Shown in pieces: positions 1 to 8,685 of a stretch of DNA of 64,000 nt; within the stretch, counting starts at the first letter, position 1; each line of letters begins with the position of its first letter. The stretch covers positions 1 through 64,000 of the forward strand of contig CAMWBY010000005.1 of assembly GCA_947172645.1 (NCBI GenBank). The letters are read 5' to 3'. The DNA is from an uncultured Lachnospiraceae bacterium. Its GTDB lineage: Bacteria > Bacillota > Clostridia > Lachnospirales > Lachnospiraceae. The position numbers and the translations under genes were made by a program. The notes under the pieces are model-generated. The model was given only the letters and a program-made list of their open reading frames with translations, made no database searches and was not told the origin of the DNA.

Positions 1-58
<58 letters not shown>

Positions 59-105
59 CTGCGTCCTTTTTATCCCGTTATTATTTTCACATATACAGAA
101 ATGGC

Positions 106-156
106 AAGGCCGGTTAAGAGGCATGGGAATACCCCATGCCTTTTAACCGGCCTTTT
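106..156. terminator. Rho-independent terminator, strong hairpin
   Basis: A long stem (AAGGCCGGTTAA at 106-117, then GGCATGGG) pairs with CCCCATGCC and TTAACCGGCCTT around a short AATA loop and ends in TTTT at 153-156. It would end transcription coming from left of the window. Between it and 310 I see no gene, only a stretch rich in GAAGC/GCCGAAG words near 245-290. Confidence 0.8.
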
Positions 157-310
157 GTACGTAGGCAATGAACCATGCGTAGACAGCAGTGTAAAAGTGA
201 CAGGGAGTTTACTCACCGAAGCTTTTATTTTGCCGGATGTATAGGGCGAAGCCCGCGACTGAAGCGCAGGCGTAAGCCGAAGCCGAAGTGCACATGGCGG
301 TCATAAGGAC

Positions 311-349
311 AACAAACGCTGTCACGCTTCGTAAGCCGGCTTATTGTAA
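311..349 (+). promoter_or_regulatory. Leader repeat copy 1, upstream of LuxR-type regulator
   Basis: This 39-bp stretch matches 2808-2846 at 34 of 39 positions. Each copy lies shortly before a ribosome binding site: this one 18 bp before the regulator gene, the other 23 bp before the giant surface protein gene. The core contains the palindrome AAGCCGGCTT at 333-342. It could be a shared operator for the regulator or a shared mRNA leader element; the sequence alone does not decide. Confidence 0.6.
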
Positions 350-366
350 GAGAGGGAGAAATACAT

Positions 367-2778
367 TTGGATAAAGGATACATAGCGCCGGAGGCTGCCC
401 TGAAAAAGCTGCGTATGGCGAAGGGGTTGGGACAGACGGTCTATATCTATGGGGCAACCGGCTATGGGAAAACGGAACTGGTAAGGCAGTACTTGTCAAA
501 ACGCAGGTACCGCTACATTTCCTGCGCGGAGGATAGCACAAGGCTTTTGGAGATGATGGAAGCGGCACAGGAGACAATGTCACGGAACGTGACAGTACAG
601 GGCGCAACGGCACGGAGTACCGGGCAGGGAAAAGAGGCGCAGGGCCGGATGGTCATGGTAGTGGACGACATGCACTTGCTGAAAAATGCGGAAGGGCGCA
701 GGGCTGTCCTTTCACTTATGAAATGCAGGGACATATGGCTTATCTTAATCTGTCGCAGTCCCATCCCTACATGGCTGATGCCGCCTTATGTGAGAGGCGG
801 GTTCCTTGTCATCACGGAGGATGACCTGCGGCTTGGGGAGAAAGAGATAGCCGCTTACATGGATTCACAGGGGCTTACAGCCACGGAAGAAGAAGTGGCA
901 TTTGTGGCAGTAAGGAGCCAGGGCAACGCCTACACGGTGCGGCACACCGCCCTGAAGATGTTGGAAGACATGCGCCCCGGCCCGGAGATGGCCGAGGAAA
1001 TCGTGGAGGCTTTTGCCGCATACCTGGAAAGCCATGTGATGGTGCAGTGGGACTGCGACTTACTGGAATTCCTCATGCAGATAAGCGTCACCGATGAGTT
1101 TACCCTGCCCCTTGCGGAGATGGTCACAGGCAACCGCCATGCGCCGGAGCTTTTGGAGCGGGCGGTGGAGACCGGGAACTTCCTTTCCTGCAAGGACGGC
1201 GTTTACCGCCTGCGCCCACAGCTTATCCGGGCGCTGCGCAGGCGGGCGGCAAAGGAGTACAGTCCACAGGAGCGGGCAGACCATGCCTACAACGCGGGGC
1301 TTTATTACGAGATGCAGGGGCAGATTGTGCCCGCCCTCGCCATGTATGAACAGTGCGGGAATAAGGAGCGTATCAGGGAGCTTCTGATACGGAACGCCCG
1401 TTTAAATCCCGGCAACGGCCATTACTTCGAGCTGCGCCGTTACTATTTACAGATGGAGGAAAAGGAACTTGAGGACTGCCCCGTGCTGATGGCGGGGATG
1501 AGTATGCTCTATTCCCTGCTGATGCAGGAGGAGGAAAGCGAATACTGGTATCAAAAACTGGAAAAATTTGCAGCCTCCGCAAAGGGCGGGCAGAAGCGGG
1601 AGGCCGTAAGCCGCCTTGCCTACCTTGCCATCGCCCTGCCCCACCGGGGGAGCGCGGACATGATAGAGATTATGAAGAAGATGCCCGCCCTGATCTTTGA
1701 TAAGGGCATGAGCCTGCCGGAGTTTTCCGTCACCAGTAATTACCCCAGCACCATGAACGGGGGCAAGGACTTCTGCCACTGGAGCAGGGAGGACAGGAAG
1801 CTGGTGGAGCGGGTCCTTGGCCGGTACGGGAAAGGGCTTGTGAAAGTGGCTTTAGGCGAGAGCTTTTACGAAAAAGGGGAGGACGCCTACGAGGTCTTAA
1901 CCCTCCTTGCCCGTGCGAAGATGGAGGCGGAGGGCGGCGGCATGACAGAGATTGCCTTTGCCGCCGTGGGCTTGCAGGTGCGGCTTGACACCCTGCAGGG
2001 GGAGATACAGACGGCGGCGGAAGTGCTTGCCTCCTTTGAGAAGGGCGTCAGGGAGCAGGGGGCGGTGCAGCTCCTTCCCAATATCGGTGCCCTGCAATGC
2101 CGCCTTGCACTCTACCAGGGGGACAAAGAAGCAGTGTCGGCGTGGATGGCCCAGGCCCCGGACGAGGACAGGGAATTCTGTATCATGGAACGTTACCGTT
2201 ACCTTACGAAAGTGCGCTGCTACCTTTCCCTTGGGGAATATTTAAAAGCACAGGCACTGCTGGAGAAGCTGCGTTATTACACGGAGAAATGCAGGCGCAC
2301 CTATATCCGCATGGAAGTGAGACTTTTAAGCGCCATAGCGAAATACCGGACGGGCGGGGCGTGGAAGGAGGAATTCCTCTCTGCATTGAAGGAAGCCTGC
2401 GGCTACCACTTTATCCGTCTGATCAGCGAGGAAGGTGCGGCGGCGCAGGAATTGTTTGCGGCGGCGGGGAAGAACTTTCTGGAAAAGGAGATACCGGATA
2501 AAAAGTGGCTCTCCCGGCTGATGGAAGAGACGGGGAAGGTGGCAGTGCGCTACCCGGTGTACTTAAAGGGGCAGCTTGCGAAAGCGCCGGATTTCTGTGA
2601 GGCGGCGTTATCCGTCCTACGGTTACAGGCAGAGGGAAAGAGCGTGGGGAAGATTGCCCAGGAGCTTTCCATGAAAGAGGCCACGGTGAAGTACCATGCG
2701 AAGGAGAACTACCGCAAGCTTGGCGTGTCCGGCAAGGCGGACGCGGTGCTGGCGGCGAGGAATTTAGGGATTTTATAA
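367..2778 (+). CDS. ATP-binding LuxR-type transcriptional regulator (MalT/LAL-like)
   Basis: 803 aa. The N-terminal part is a P-loop ATPase: Walker A GATGYGKT near residues 29-36 and Walker B-like MVVDDMHLL near 97-105. A long helical, TPR-like middle follows. The last ~60 residues form a LuxR-type helix-turn-helix (GKSVGKIAQELSMKEATVKYH). This layout is that of large ATP-dependent activators of the MalT/LAL type, which bind an inducer and oligomerise on DNA. The start is TTG at 367 with GAGGGAG 8 bp upstream. It lies directly upstream of the giant surface protein gene, and both have the same 39-bp leader, so it probably controls that gene and perhaps itself. The inducer is unknown. Base composition looks more GC-rich than the window average. 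Confidence 0.85.
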   Translation: MDKGYIAPEAALKKLRMAKGLGQTVYIYGATGYGKTELVRQYLSKRRYRYISCAEDSTRLLEMMEAAQETMSRNVTVQGATARSTGQGKEAQGRMVMVVDDMHLLKNAEGRRAVLSLMKCRDIWLILICRSPIPTWLMPPYVRGGFLVITEDDLRLGEKEIAAYMDSQGLTATEEEVAFVAVRSQGNAYTVRHTALKMLEDMRPGPEMAEEIVEAFAAYLESHVMVQWDCDLLEFLMQISVTDEFTLPLAEMVTGNRHAPELLERAVETGNFLSCKDGVYRLRPQLIRALRRRAAKEYSPQERADHAYNAGLYYEMQGQIVPALAMYEQCGNKERIRELLIRNARLNPGNGHYFELRRYYLQMEEKELEDCPVLMAGMSMLYSLLMQEEESEYWYQKLEKFAASAKGGQKREAVSRLAYLAIALPHRGSADMIEIMKKMPALIFDKGMSLPEFSVTSNYPSTMNGGKDFCHWSREDRKLVERVLGRYGKGLVKVALGESFYEKGEDAYEVLTLLARAKMEAEGGGMTEIAFAAVGLQVRLDTLQGEIQTAAEVLASFEKGVREQGAVQLLPNIGALQCRLALYQGDKEAVSAWMAQAPDEDREFCIMERYRYLTKVRCYLSLGEYLKAQALLEKLRYYTEKCRRTYIRMEVRLLSAIAKYRTGGAWKEEFLSALKEACGYHFIRLISEEGAAAQELFAAAGKNFLEKEIPDKKWLSRLMEETGKVAVRYPVYLKGQLAKAPDFCEAALSVLRLQAEGKSVGKIAQELSMKEATVKYHAKENYRKLGVSGKADAVLAARNLGIL

Positions 2779-2807
2779 TGGGGATTTCCCTTTAAGGATA
2801 TGAGGAA

Positions 2808-2846
2808 AACAAACGCTGCCACGCTTCGCGGGCCAGCTTATTGTAA
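2808..2846 (+). promoter_or_regulatory. Leader repeat copy 2, upstream of surface protein
   Basis: Second copy of the 39-bp element seen at 311-349, with five mismatches (one at position 12, three clustered at 22-24, one at 28). It ends 23 bp before the surface protein ATG. The mismatches destroy the 10-bp palindrome of copy 1, so the conserved outer parts are the more likely functional core. Confidence 0.6.
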
Positions 2847-2868
2847 CAAAAAACAGGAGTAAAAGGTT

Positions 2869-5800
2869 ATGGGAAAATGGTTTCAGAATAAAAGTTTTTC
2901 TACAGAGAAACAGAAGCAGGGGATAAAAGCCCGAAAGGGACACCGTGGAATAAATGCACGGAAAATTCACCGTGACATAAAAGCACGGAAAATGCACCGT
3001 GCTTTTGGAGTCCTGCTGGCGGCGGCATTGGTATTTCAGGCGGTGCCGTTTGAGGGCATTGCCGTATCCGCGTCGGAGAGCAGCGGGGGTGGGCTGTGCG
3101 AACACCACAGGTCGCATACCCCGGACTGCGGCTATAAAGAGGCGGAACCGGGGCATGAGTGTACCCATGAGCATACGGAGGACTGCTACAGGACAGTGGA
3201 GGGAGAAGACGGCAGCGCCACAAAGGAGCCGGACTGCCATCATGAGCATGACGAATCCTGTGGCTATCGGGAAGCGGCAGAGGGAAGCCCCTGTACCTTC
3301 GTGTGTGAGATATGCAGTGGCGGAACAGACGGAACACCGGAAGATAATACGGAGGATAATGAGATAAATGACGGAGATTCCGAAAATCCGGGAACAGAAA
3401 ACGGAGATGAAGTAAAAGAACCGGATGACGGGCAGGAGGAATGTACCTGTGAGGAACGATGCACAGAGGACAGCATCAACACAGACTGCCCCGTGTGCGG
3501 CGCGGAGGATGCCAGCCTGTCAGACTGCAAGGGGAAGGGTGTAGAAGATAGCACGGAAGATGCGGAAGAAAACACAAAACAGCCGGAAGATACCGGCATT
3601 TGCAAGCACCATCAGGAACATGACGATGCCTGCGGCTACCAGCCGGAATCGGAGGACAGTGAGGGGAGTTCTTGTACTTATGAATGCCGTATCTGTCCGA
3701 TAGAGGACTTGATCGCCGCCCTGCCGGATAAAGTGACGGAGGATAACGTGGAGGATGTGCGGGGGCAGCTTGACGAGATACTTGCGCTTTTTGGAGAGCT
3801 GACAGAGGACGAACAGGAGCAGATCGACCTGTCCCGCTGTTATGAGCTGCAAGAGGCGCTGGACGGGGCCAACGACCCCAACCCAATAACGGAATCTGTC
3901 GAATATCAGGAGGCGTCCTGGGACGGTAGCCAGGTGACCTATGAGAGCAAAACCGAAACCTGTACCCTCGTTGAAAACAGCACCGAGGCAATAGAATGGA
4001 CTGCGGGCTGGTATGCAGTCAGCGGCACCGTCACCATTTCCGAACCCGTCACCGTCAGCGGCGATGTAAGACTGATCCTGACGGACGGCTGCACCCTGAA
4101 CGCAAGCCAGGGCATCGTTGTGACCACCGGCAACAGCCTGACCATCTACGCCCAGTCCGGCGGCAGCGGCATACTGAACGCCACCGGCACAACTGACGGC
4201 GACAAAAACGCCAGCGCAGGCATCGGCGGCGGCACCTCCTCTCTTGACAGCGGCAGCATTACCATCCACGGCGGCGAGATCAACGCTGCTGGCGGCTATG
4301 GAAAAAACATGGGTGGCAGCGGGGCAGGCATCGGCGGCGGCGGTTCCGGTTCCATCGATGGGGACGGCGGCAACAGCGGTGCTATTACAATCTTCGATGG
4401 CGTGATTACCGCTGTCGGCGGCGAATTGGATTATGTCAATCAAATCGCTGCATGCAACAGTGGAGCAGGAATTGGTGGTGGCAGCAGCTTTCAAAGCAGC
4501 GGTGGCGCCGGAAATTCGATTACCATCTATGGCGGCACTGTTACAGCCAAATCTCAGGCTTCCTACAATGGCGGTGCGGGCATTGGCGGTGGTGCTGGCG
4601 ACAAAAATGGTGGCGCCGGAAACAATATTCAAATTCATGGCGGTACGGTAAACGCCACTGGCGGCGACAAAGGCGCGGGCATTGGCGGCGGTTCTGGCAA
4701 CAAGAGCGGCGATGGCACCGTCCAAATCAGCGGCGGCAAAGTGACCGCTGTTGGAGGCAGCAATGCCGCGGGCATTGGCGGCGGCGGCGGGTACAAAGTT
4801 GAGTTTAATGGAACCGTAATATCAAATGTCACCGGCGGCACCGGCAGCGTCACCATTTCCGGCGGCATCGTGGACGCCAAAGGCGGCGCAGGAAACGACG
4901 AGGGCGACTATGCGGGCGCTCCCATCGGCAGCGGCGGGAACGCCAGCGGTGGATCTGTCGAGAAAACCACCGGCATCGTGTTTGAGAACGGCGTGGGGAC
5001 GGTCTGCGGCGATGTGACCTTTAACGGGAGCTGGGAAGTCCCTGCGGGCTATAAGCTGAACATCACCGCCGGGAACAGCCTGTCCGGGAGCGGCACATTA
5101 AGCGGCGGTGGGAAGTTTACCACTGAGAATTTGACGGAGGATATGATTTCTGTTCCCACTGACCTGTATTATAACGGGCAGGACAGGACGGAGGAAATTG
5201 CGGGAAAGGTTGCGATTGACGGCGGGATTACGCTCTGTGGGCAGACTTTTATGGTCAGCGGCTGGACGGTGGAGGTTGTAAAAACGGATGCTTTGACCTA
5301 TACCGCTACTTATATGAATGATAATAACAATGCGAACACTTTTACAAAAACGATTACACTTAGGAAGTCCGGCACGAAGTTTGAGGGCGGTGTGCAAACC
5401 TACAAGGGCAGTATGCAGACTGACACCTTCACCGCCAACGACACGATTACCGTCAAGGCAACGCCCGAAGCGACCGGGGCAGCGCCGAAGAAAGCGGCGC
5501 GTCTGCTGGGTGGCTACGTCGCACCTACAGCGGGCCAGATGGCGGTGTTTGTGAGTGATACGCAGGTGTCCGAAGCGGTGAAAGCGGGTGCGGAGGGCAG
5601 CTATGCCATGACTGTCAGCGCTGTCGATGTGCTGAGGCAGGGGCAGAAGGGGCAGGATGGAAAGTATACCCTGCTTGTAAGATTTCTTGAGAATGACAGC
5701 ATGGCCAGGGCGGAAGCAACCGCAAAGGTTACGGTTATCCCCAATCCGCTGACGGCAGACATGGTAACGCTGTCTGCGGCGAGCGTCACCTACAACGGCG

Positions 5801-8508
5801 CGGAGCAGAAACCCACTATCACCGTTTCCGGGTTGACAGAGGGAACGGATTACGATATTACTTACAGTTCCCAGGACTTTACCAATGCCGGAACCGTTCA
5901 AATCACCGTCACCGGTAAAGGAAGTTACGCGGGAACGGTCAAAAAGATTTTTACCATTAAAAAAGCCACGCCTGTAGTAGCATGGTCTGCGGACGAGGTG
6001 ACATTGACCTACACCGGACAGCCCGCGAACATCAAGCCGACGGTGACACTGGTGAACAAGGAATCTTTTAACGGAACGATTCGTTATAAGTATGGGGATT
6101 ATTCCGGTTCTGTCCTGCCCACCGATGCAGGCACGTACCAAATCAAGGCCGTCATTGCGGAGCAGGGAAACTATGAAGCCGCTGAGTCTGGTTTACTGAC
6201 TTTATACATCGACAAGGCGGATGCGCCAACGATTACTTACCCTGCGGCGGTCAGCATCACTTACGGGCAGAAATTATCCGACAGCGCCCTGACCGGGGGC
6301 AGTACGGAGTACGGGACATTTGCATGGGATAATGGCAGCACGGTACCGACCGTGGGTAACACAGGCTATACGGTGGTTTTCACAGCAAATGAAAAAACGA
6401 AGAAAAATTATAAAGAAATTACAGATGTAACCAAGAAGGTGACAGTCCAAGTAAGGAAAGCGGTTCCGGCGGTCAGCATCACGGCAACGGTTTCCGGCAG
6501 CAAAGACAACAGGCAGGCGACGCTTACCGTGAACGTGGCAAAGGCAGGCGCAGGCGCTTTCCCCACAGGGACGGTAACATTCAAAGACTGCACAGGTGGT
6601 ACGGAAGTGACGATAGGGACAGCCACATTGAGTAGTGGCTGTGCCTCTTACACATGGGATGGGCTTCAGGACCAAACGTATACCGTAAAGGCGGTTTATA
6701 CAGGCGACAACAATTATACGGAAGCTGAGAGCCGGGAGCTTACCTTTGATGCGGCGAAGCAGAACCAGCAGGATTTCGCTCTGGATACAATCGGGACAAA
6801 GACCTATGGCGATGCTGCCATCACCCTTAAGACCGTCGGAGGAAGCGGAAGCGGCGTGGTCAGGTATGAAAGCTCTGATGAGGATGTTATCCGCATAGAG
6901 GACGGCAGGGCGGTCATTGTCGGGGCAGGCACAGCCACCATCACCGCCATCAAAGCGGGGGATAACAATTATAATGAGGCTTCCGCAACCAGAAATGTCA
7001 TGGTTGCGAAGAAGGCGCTCACGGTGAGGGCCGACAGCAAGACGGTTGTGAGGGGGAAGCCCATGCCTGCATTCACTTACCGGGCGGACGGCCTGGTGAA
7101 CGGCGATGCCTTTACGACTGCCCCTTCCATAACAGCCGGCGCGCAGGATACGGATACCCTCGGAAAATATGACATCGTGATTAGCGGTGGCACGCTTAGG
7201 AACAGCGAAAGCTACCGGATTACTTATATAAATGGTATATTGAATATCGTGGAACGTTTTTACACGGTTACCGTAACGGACGGCACCGGAGGCGGCGAAT
7301 ATGCCGAAGGGGACACCGTGACGGTCACGGCAAATGAAAGAAACGGCTATACCTTTACCGGTTGGAGCAGCGAAGGCGGCGTTGCCTTTGCCGACAGCAA
7401 AGCAAAGACCACAACCTTTGCCATGCCCGCAAAATCGGTGACCGTAAAGGCGAACTATACCCGCAACGGCAGCGGCGAAAACACTGGCGGAAATTCGGGC
7501 GGTTCCGGCAATAAAGGCAGCGGCGGAAATTCAGCCGATAACGGGTATAACGGCGGACAGGACAGCGGCGGAGGCGGCAGCACAAATCCGGGCGATGGAA
7601 ACGCTGCGCCACAGATACCGGTGATTCCGCCTGTGGCAAATACCAATCCGAAGAGCGAAGCCGCGCCGGGGACAGGGACAACGCCGGTAAACCCGGGAAT
7701 CGGAAATACAGCAAGGCCGGGAGCAGGTTTGGGTGGCAACACAGGGATATCCGTACAGGGAGCAAAGCAGCCTTTCATCAAGGGTGAGGACGGCAAGATA
7801 GGTTGGGACGTCATCCGCGCCGAGGAAGAAAAGGCACAGGAAGGAAACACCATCAACGTGGATATGAACGGTTCCACCGTGGTTCCGGGAGATATATTTG
7901 ACAGCATTAAGGGAAAGGACATCACTATCACCTTCGACATGGGCAACGGCATCCTCTGGAGCGTGGACGGAAAGAGCATCACGACAGATAAGGCGGGTGA
8001 TATAGATTTTTCCGTAAAGACGGGCGTAAAGACCGTGCCGGTGGATATCATCAATAACGTCACCGGGGAGAGCTACAGCATCCAGATAAGACTCGCCTAC
8101 GAAGGGGAGTTCGGCTTTACCGCCGTGCTTTCCATAGATTTGGGCAGGGAAAATGCGGGGCTTACCGCAAGCCTGTATTATTACGATGAAAGCGCCGGGG
8201 AACTGGAGTTTATCTGCCAAGACCTGATTACGGAGGACGGTACGGCATCCCTTGCCTTTACCCATGCGTCAGATTATGTGATTGCGATAGAGGGGGGAGG
8301 AAGATGGCGCTGCGGAGCCTGCACAGCCGGAGAATGCCGGGCAGGCAGCCGGGAGCGGAACGGCGCAGGGCAGTGGCGGTACACCGGGAAGCCCGGGCAC
8401 CGGGCAGACAGGCGGGGGATGGTGGATTCTTGTGGTTCTCCTGCTGGCAGCCGCCATCGGCGCAGGTGTGTTCGTGGCAGTGAAGAAGAAAGAGGGAAGT
8501 TGAAATGA
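2869..8508 (+). CDS. Giant secreted multidomain surface protein, C-terminal anchor out of frame
   Basis: 1879 aa as read. Residues 1-45 are a long basic lead-in with three 9-residue repeats; 46-66 is the hydrophobic core of a signal peptide with likely cleavage after AVSA. About 75-280 holds His/Cys-rich modules of the kind HxHxxxCGY, possibly metal binding. About 430-700 is a Gly-rich region repeating AGIGGG and a GSITIxGG-type strand, typical of a beta-helix. About 955-1460 resembles MBG/bacterial Ig-like repeats, and 1462-1530 an InlB B-repeat-like domain (YTVTVTDG ... GYTFTGW). A Gly/Pro-rich linker (1531-1634) and a last beta domain follow. The final ~70 residues read as nonsense (Arg/Cys-rich), while the +1-shifted frame encodes a clear membrane anchor. 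Probable adhesin. Start ATG has AGGAG about 10 bp upstream. Confidence 0.85.
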   Translation: MGKWFQNKSFSTEKQKQGIKARKGHRGINARKIHRDIKARKMHRAFGVLLAAALVFQAVPFEGIAVSASESSGGGLCEHHRSHTPDCGYKEAEPGHECTHEHTEDCYRTVEGEDGSATKEPDCHHEHDESCGYREAAEGSPCTFVCEICSGGTDGTPEDNTEDNEINDGDSENPGTENGDEVKEPDDGQEECTCEERCTEDSINTDCPVCGAEDASLSDCKGKGVEDSTEDAEENTKQPEDTGICKHHQEHDDACGYQPESEDSEGSSCTYECRICPIEDLIAALPDKVTEDNVEDVRGQLDEILALFGELTEDEQEQIDLSRCYELQEALDGANDPNPITESVEYQEASWDGSQVTYESKTETCTLVENSTEAIEWTAGWYAVSGTVTISEPVTVSGDVRLILTDGCTLNASQGIVVTTGNSLTIYAQSGGSGILNATGTTDGDKNASAGIGGGTSSLDSGSITIHGGEINAAGGYGKNMGGSGAGIGGGGSGSIDGDGGNSGAITIFDGVITAVGGELDYVNQIAACNSGAGIGGGSSFQSSGGAGNSITIYGGTVTAKSQASYNGGAGIGGGAGDKNGGAGNNIQIHGGTVNATGGDKGAGIGGGSGNKSGDGTVQISGGKVTAVGGSNAAGIGGGGGYKVEFNGTVISNVTGGTGSVTISGGIVDAKGGAGNDEGDYAGAPIGSGGNASGGSVEKTTGIVFENGVGTVCGDVTFNGSWEVPAGYKLNITAGNSLSGSGTLSGGGKFTTENLTEDMISVPTDLYYNGQDRTEEIAGKVAIDGGITLCGQTFMVSGWTVEVVKTDALTYTATYMNDNNNANTFTKTITLRKSGTKFEGGVQTYKGSMQTDTFTANDTITVKATPEATGAAPKKAARLLGGYVAPTAGQMAVFVSDTQVSEAVKAGAEGSYAMTVSAVDVLRQGQKGQDGKYTLLVRFLENDSMARAEATAKVTVIPNPLTADMVTLSAASVTYNGAEQKPTITVSGLTEGTDYDITYSSQDFTNAGTVQITVTGKGSYAGTVKKIFTIKKATPVVAWSADEVTLTYTGQPANIKPTVTLVNKESFNGTIRYKYGDYSGSVLPTDAGTYQIKAVIAEQGNYEAAESGLLTLYIDKADAPTITYPAAVSITYGQKLSDSALTGGSTEYGTFAWDNGSTVPTVGNTGYTVVFTANEKTKKNYKEITDVTKKVTVQVRKAVPAVSITATVSGSKDNRQATLTVNVAKAGAGAFPTGTVTFKDCTGGTEVTIGTATLSSGCASYTWDGLQDQTYTVKAVYTGDNNYTEAESRELTFDAAKQNQQDFALDTIGTKTYGDAAITLKTVGGSGSGVVRYESSDEDVIRIEDGRAVIVGAGTATITAIKAGDNNYNEASATRNVMVAKKALTVRADSKTVVRGKPMPAFTYRADGLVNGDAFTTAPSITAGAQDTDTLGKYDIVISGGTLRNSESYRITYINGILNIVERFYTVTVTDGTGGGEYAEGDTVTVTANERNGYTFTGWSSEGGVAFADSKAKTTTFAMPAKSVTVKANYTRNGSGENTGGNSGGSGNKGSGGNSADNGYNGGQDSGGGGSTNPGDGNAAPQIPVIPPVANTNPKSEAAPGTGTTPVNPGIGNTARPGAGLGGNTGISVQGAKQPFIKGEDGKIGWDVIRAEEEKAQEGNTINVDMNGSTVVPGDIFDSIKGKDITITFDMGNGILWSVDGKSITTDKAGDIDFSVKTGVKTVPVDIINNVTGESYSIQIRLAYEGEFGFTAVLSIDLGRENAGLTASLYYYDESAGELEFICQDLITEDGTASLAFTHASDYVIAIEGGGRWRCGACTAGECRAGSRERNGAGQWRYTGKPGHRADRRGMVDSCGSPAGSRHRRRCVRGSEEERGKLK
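2920..3000 (+). repeat. Three tandem 27-bp repeats in signal-peptide n-region
   Basis: Units at 2920-2946, 2947-2973 and 2974-3000 are each 27 bp and share the pattern ATAAAAGCACGGAAAATKCACCGT. Each encodes nine residues: GIKARKGHR, GINARKIHR, DIKARKMHR. Repeat number can change without breaking the frame, which would lengthen or shorten the charged part of the signal peptide. Confidence 0.9.
8292..8503 (+). other. G6 tract followed by out-of-frame transmembrane anchor
   Basis: After the G6 run at 8292-8297 the +1 frame reads EEDGAAEPAQPEN, a Gly/Thr-rich linker, then GWWILVVLLLAAAIGAG, VFVAV and KKKEGS, with a stop at 8501-8503. That is a spacer, one membrane helix and a positive tail, the expected end for such a surface protein. 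Loss of one G (G5) would join it to the main frame. The frame used by the long ORF has no such anchor. Options are phase variation, a recent inactivating mutation, ribosomal slippage, or a sequencing error. Confidence 0.85.
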
Positions 8509-8539
8509 AAAGTTTTTTGAGTATCATGATGATAACTAT

Positions 8540-8568
8540 TTGACGATGTACAATAACATAGATATAAT
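8540..8568 (+). promoter_or_regulatory. Sigma-A-type promoter for GH112 phosphorylase
   Basis: TTGACG at 8540-8545 and TATAAT at 8563-8568 are separated by 17 bp, close to the housekeeping consensus. Transcription would start near 8575, leaving a leader of about 110 bases before the ATG. Confidence 0.75.
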
Positions 8569-8577
8569 ATTATAAAA

Positions 8578-8602
8578 GTCATCCCACGAAATCACGGATG
8601 AC
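8578..8602 (+). promoter_or_regulatory. Inverted repeat at transcription start, possible operator
   Basis: GTCATCC (8578-8584) and GGATGAC (8596-8602) form a perfect 7-bp inverted repeat with an 11-bp spacer, placed just after the predicted start of transcription. It may be a repressor site or a 5' hairpin. A second small inverted repeat (CATGT/ACATG, 8602-8623) follows. Confidence 0.4.
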
Positions 8603-8685
8603 ATGTGCTCCAAGAGTACATGGAAGAGATTTAGGGGATATATAGCAAAAACGACAGAGGCGGGGGCCTCGGAACGGGGGTAACT

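Noticed and set aside
3520-4725. 401-codon open frame on the minus strand inside the surface protein gene
   Set aside because: It is rich in Ala/Thr/Val because it reads the Gly-rich repeats of the plus strand backwards; no ribosome site or domain. Shadow frame.
5098-6141. 347-codon minus-strand frame over the Ig-like part
   Set aside because: Composition (Arg/His/Cys-rich) and lack of any motif mark it as a shadow of the strongly supported plus-strand gene.
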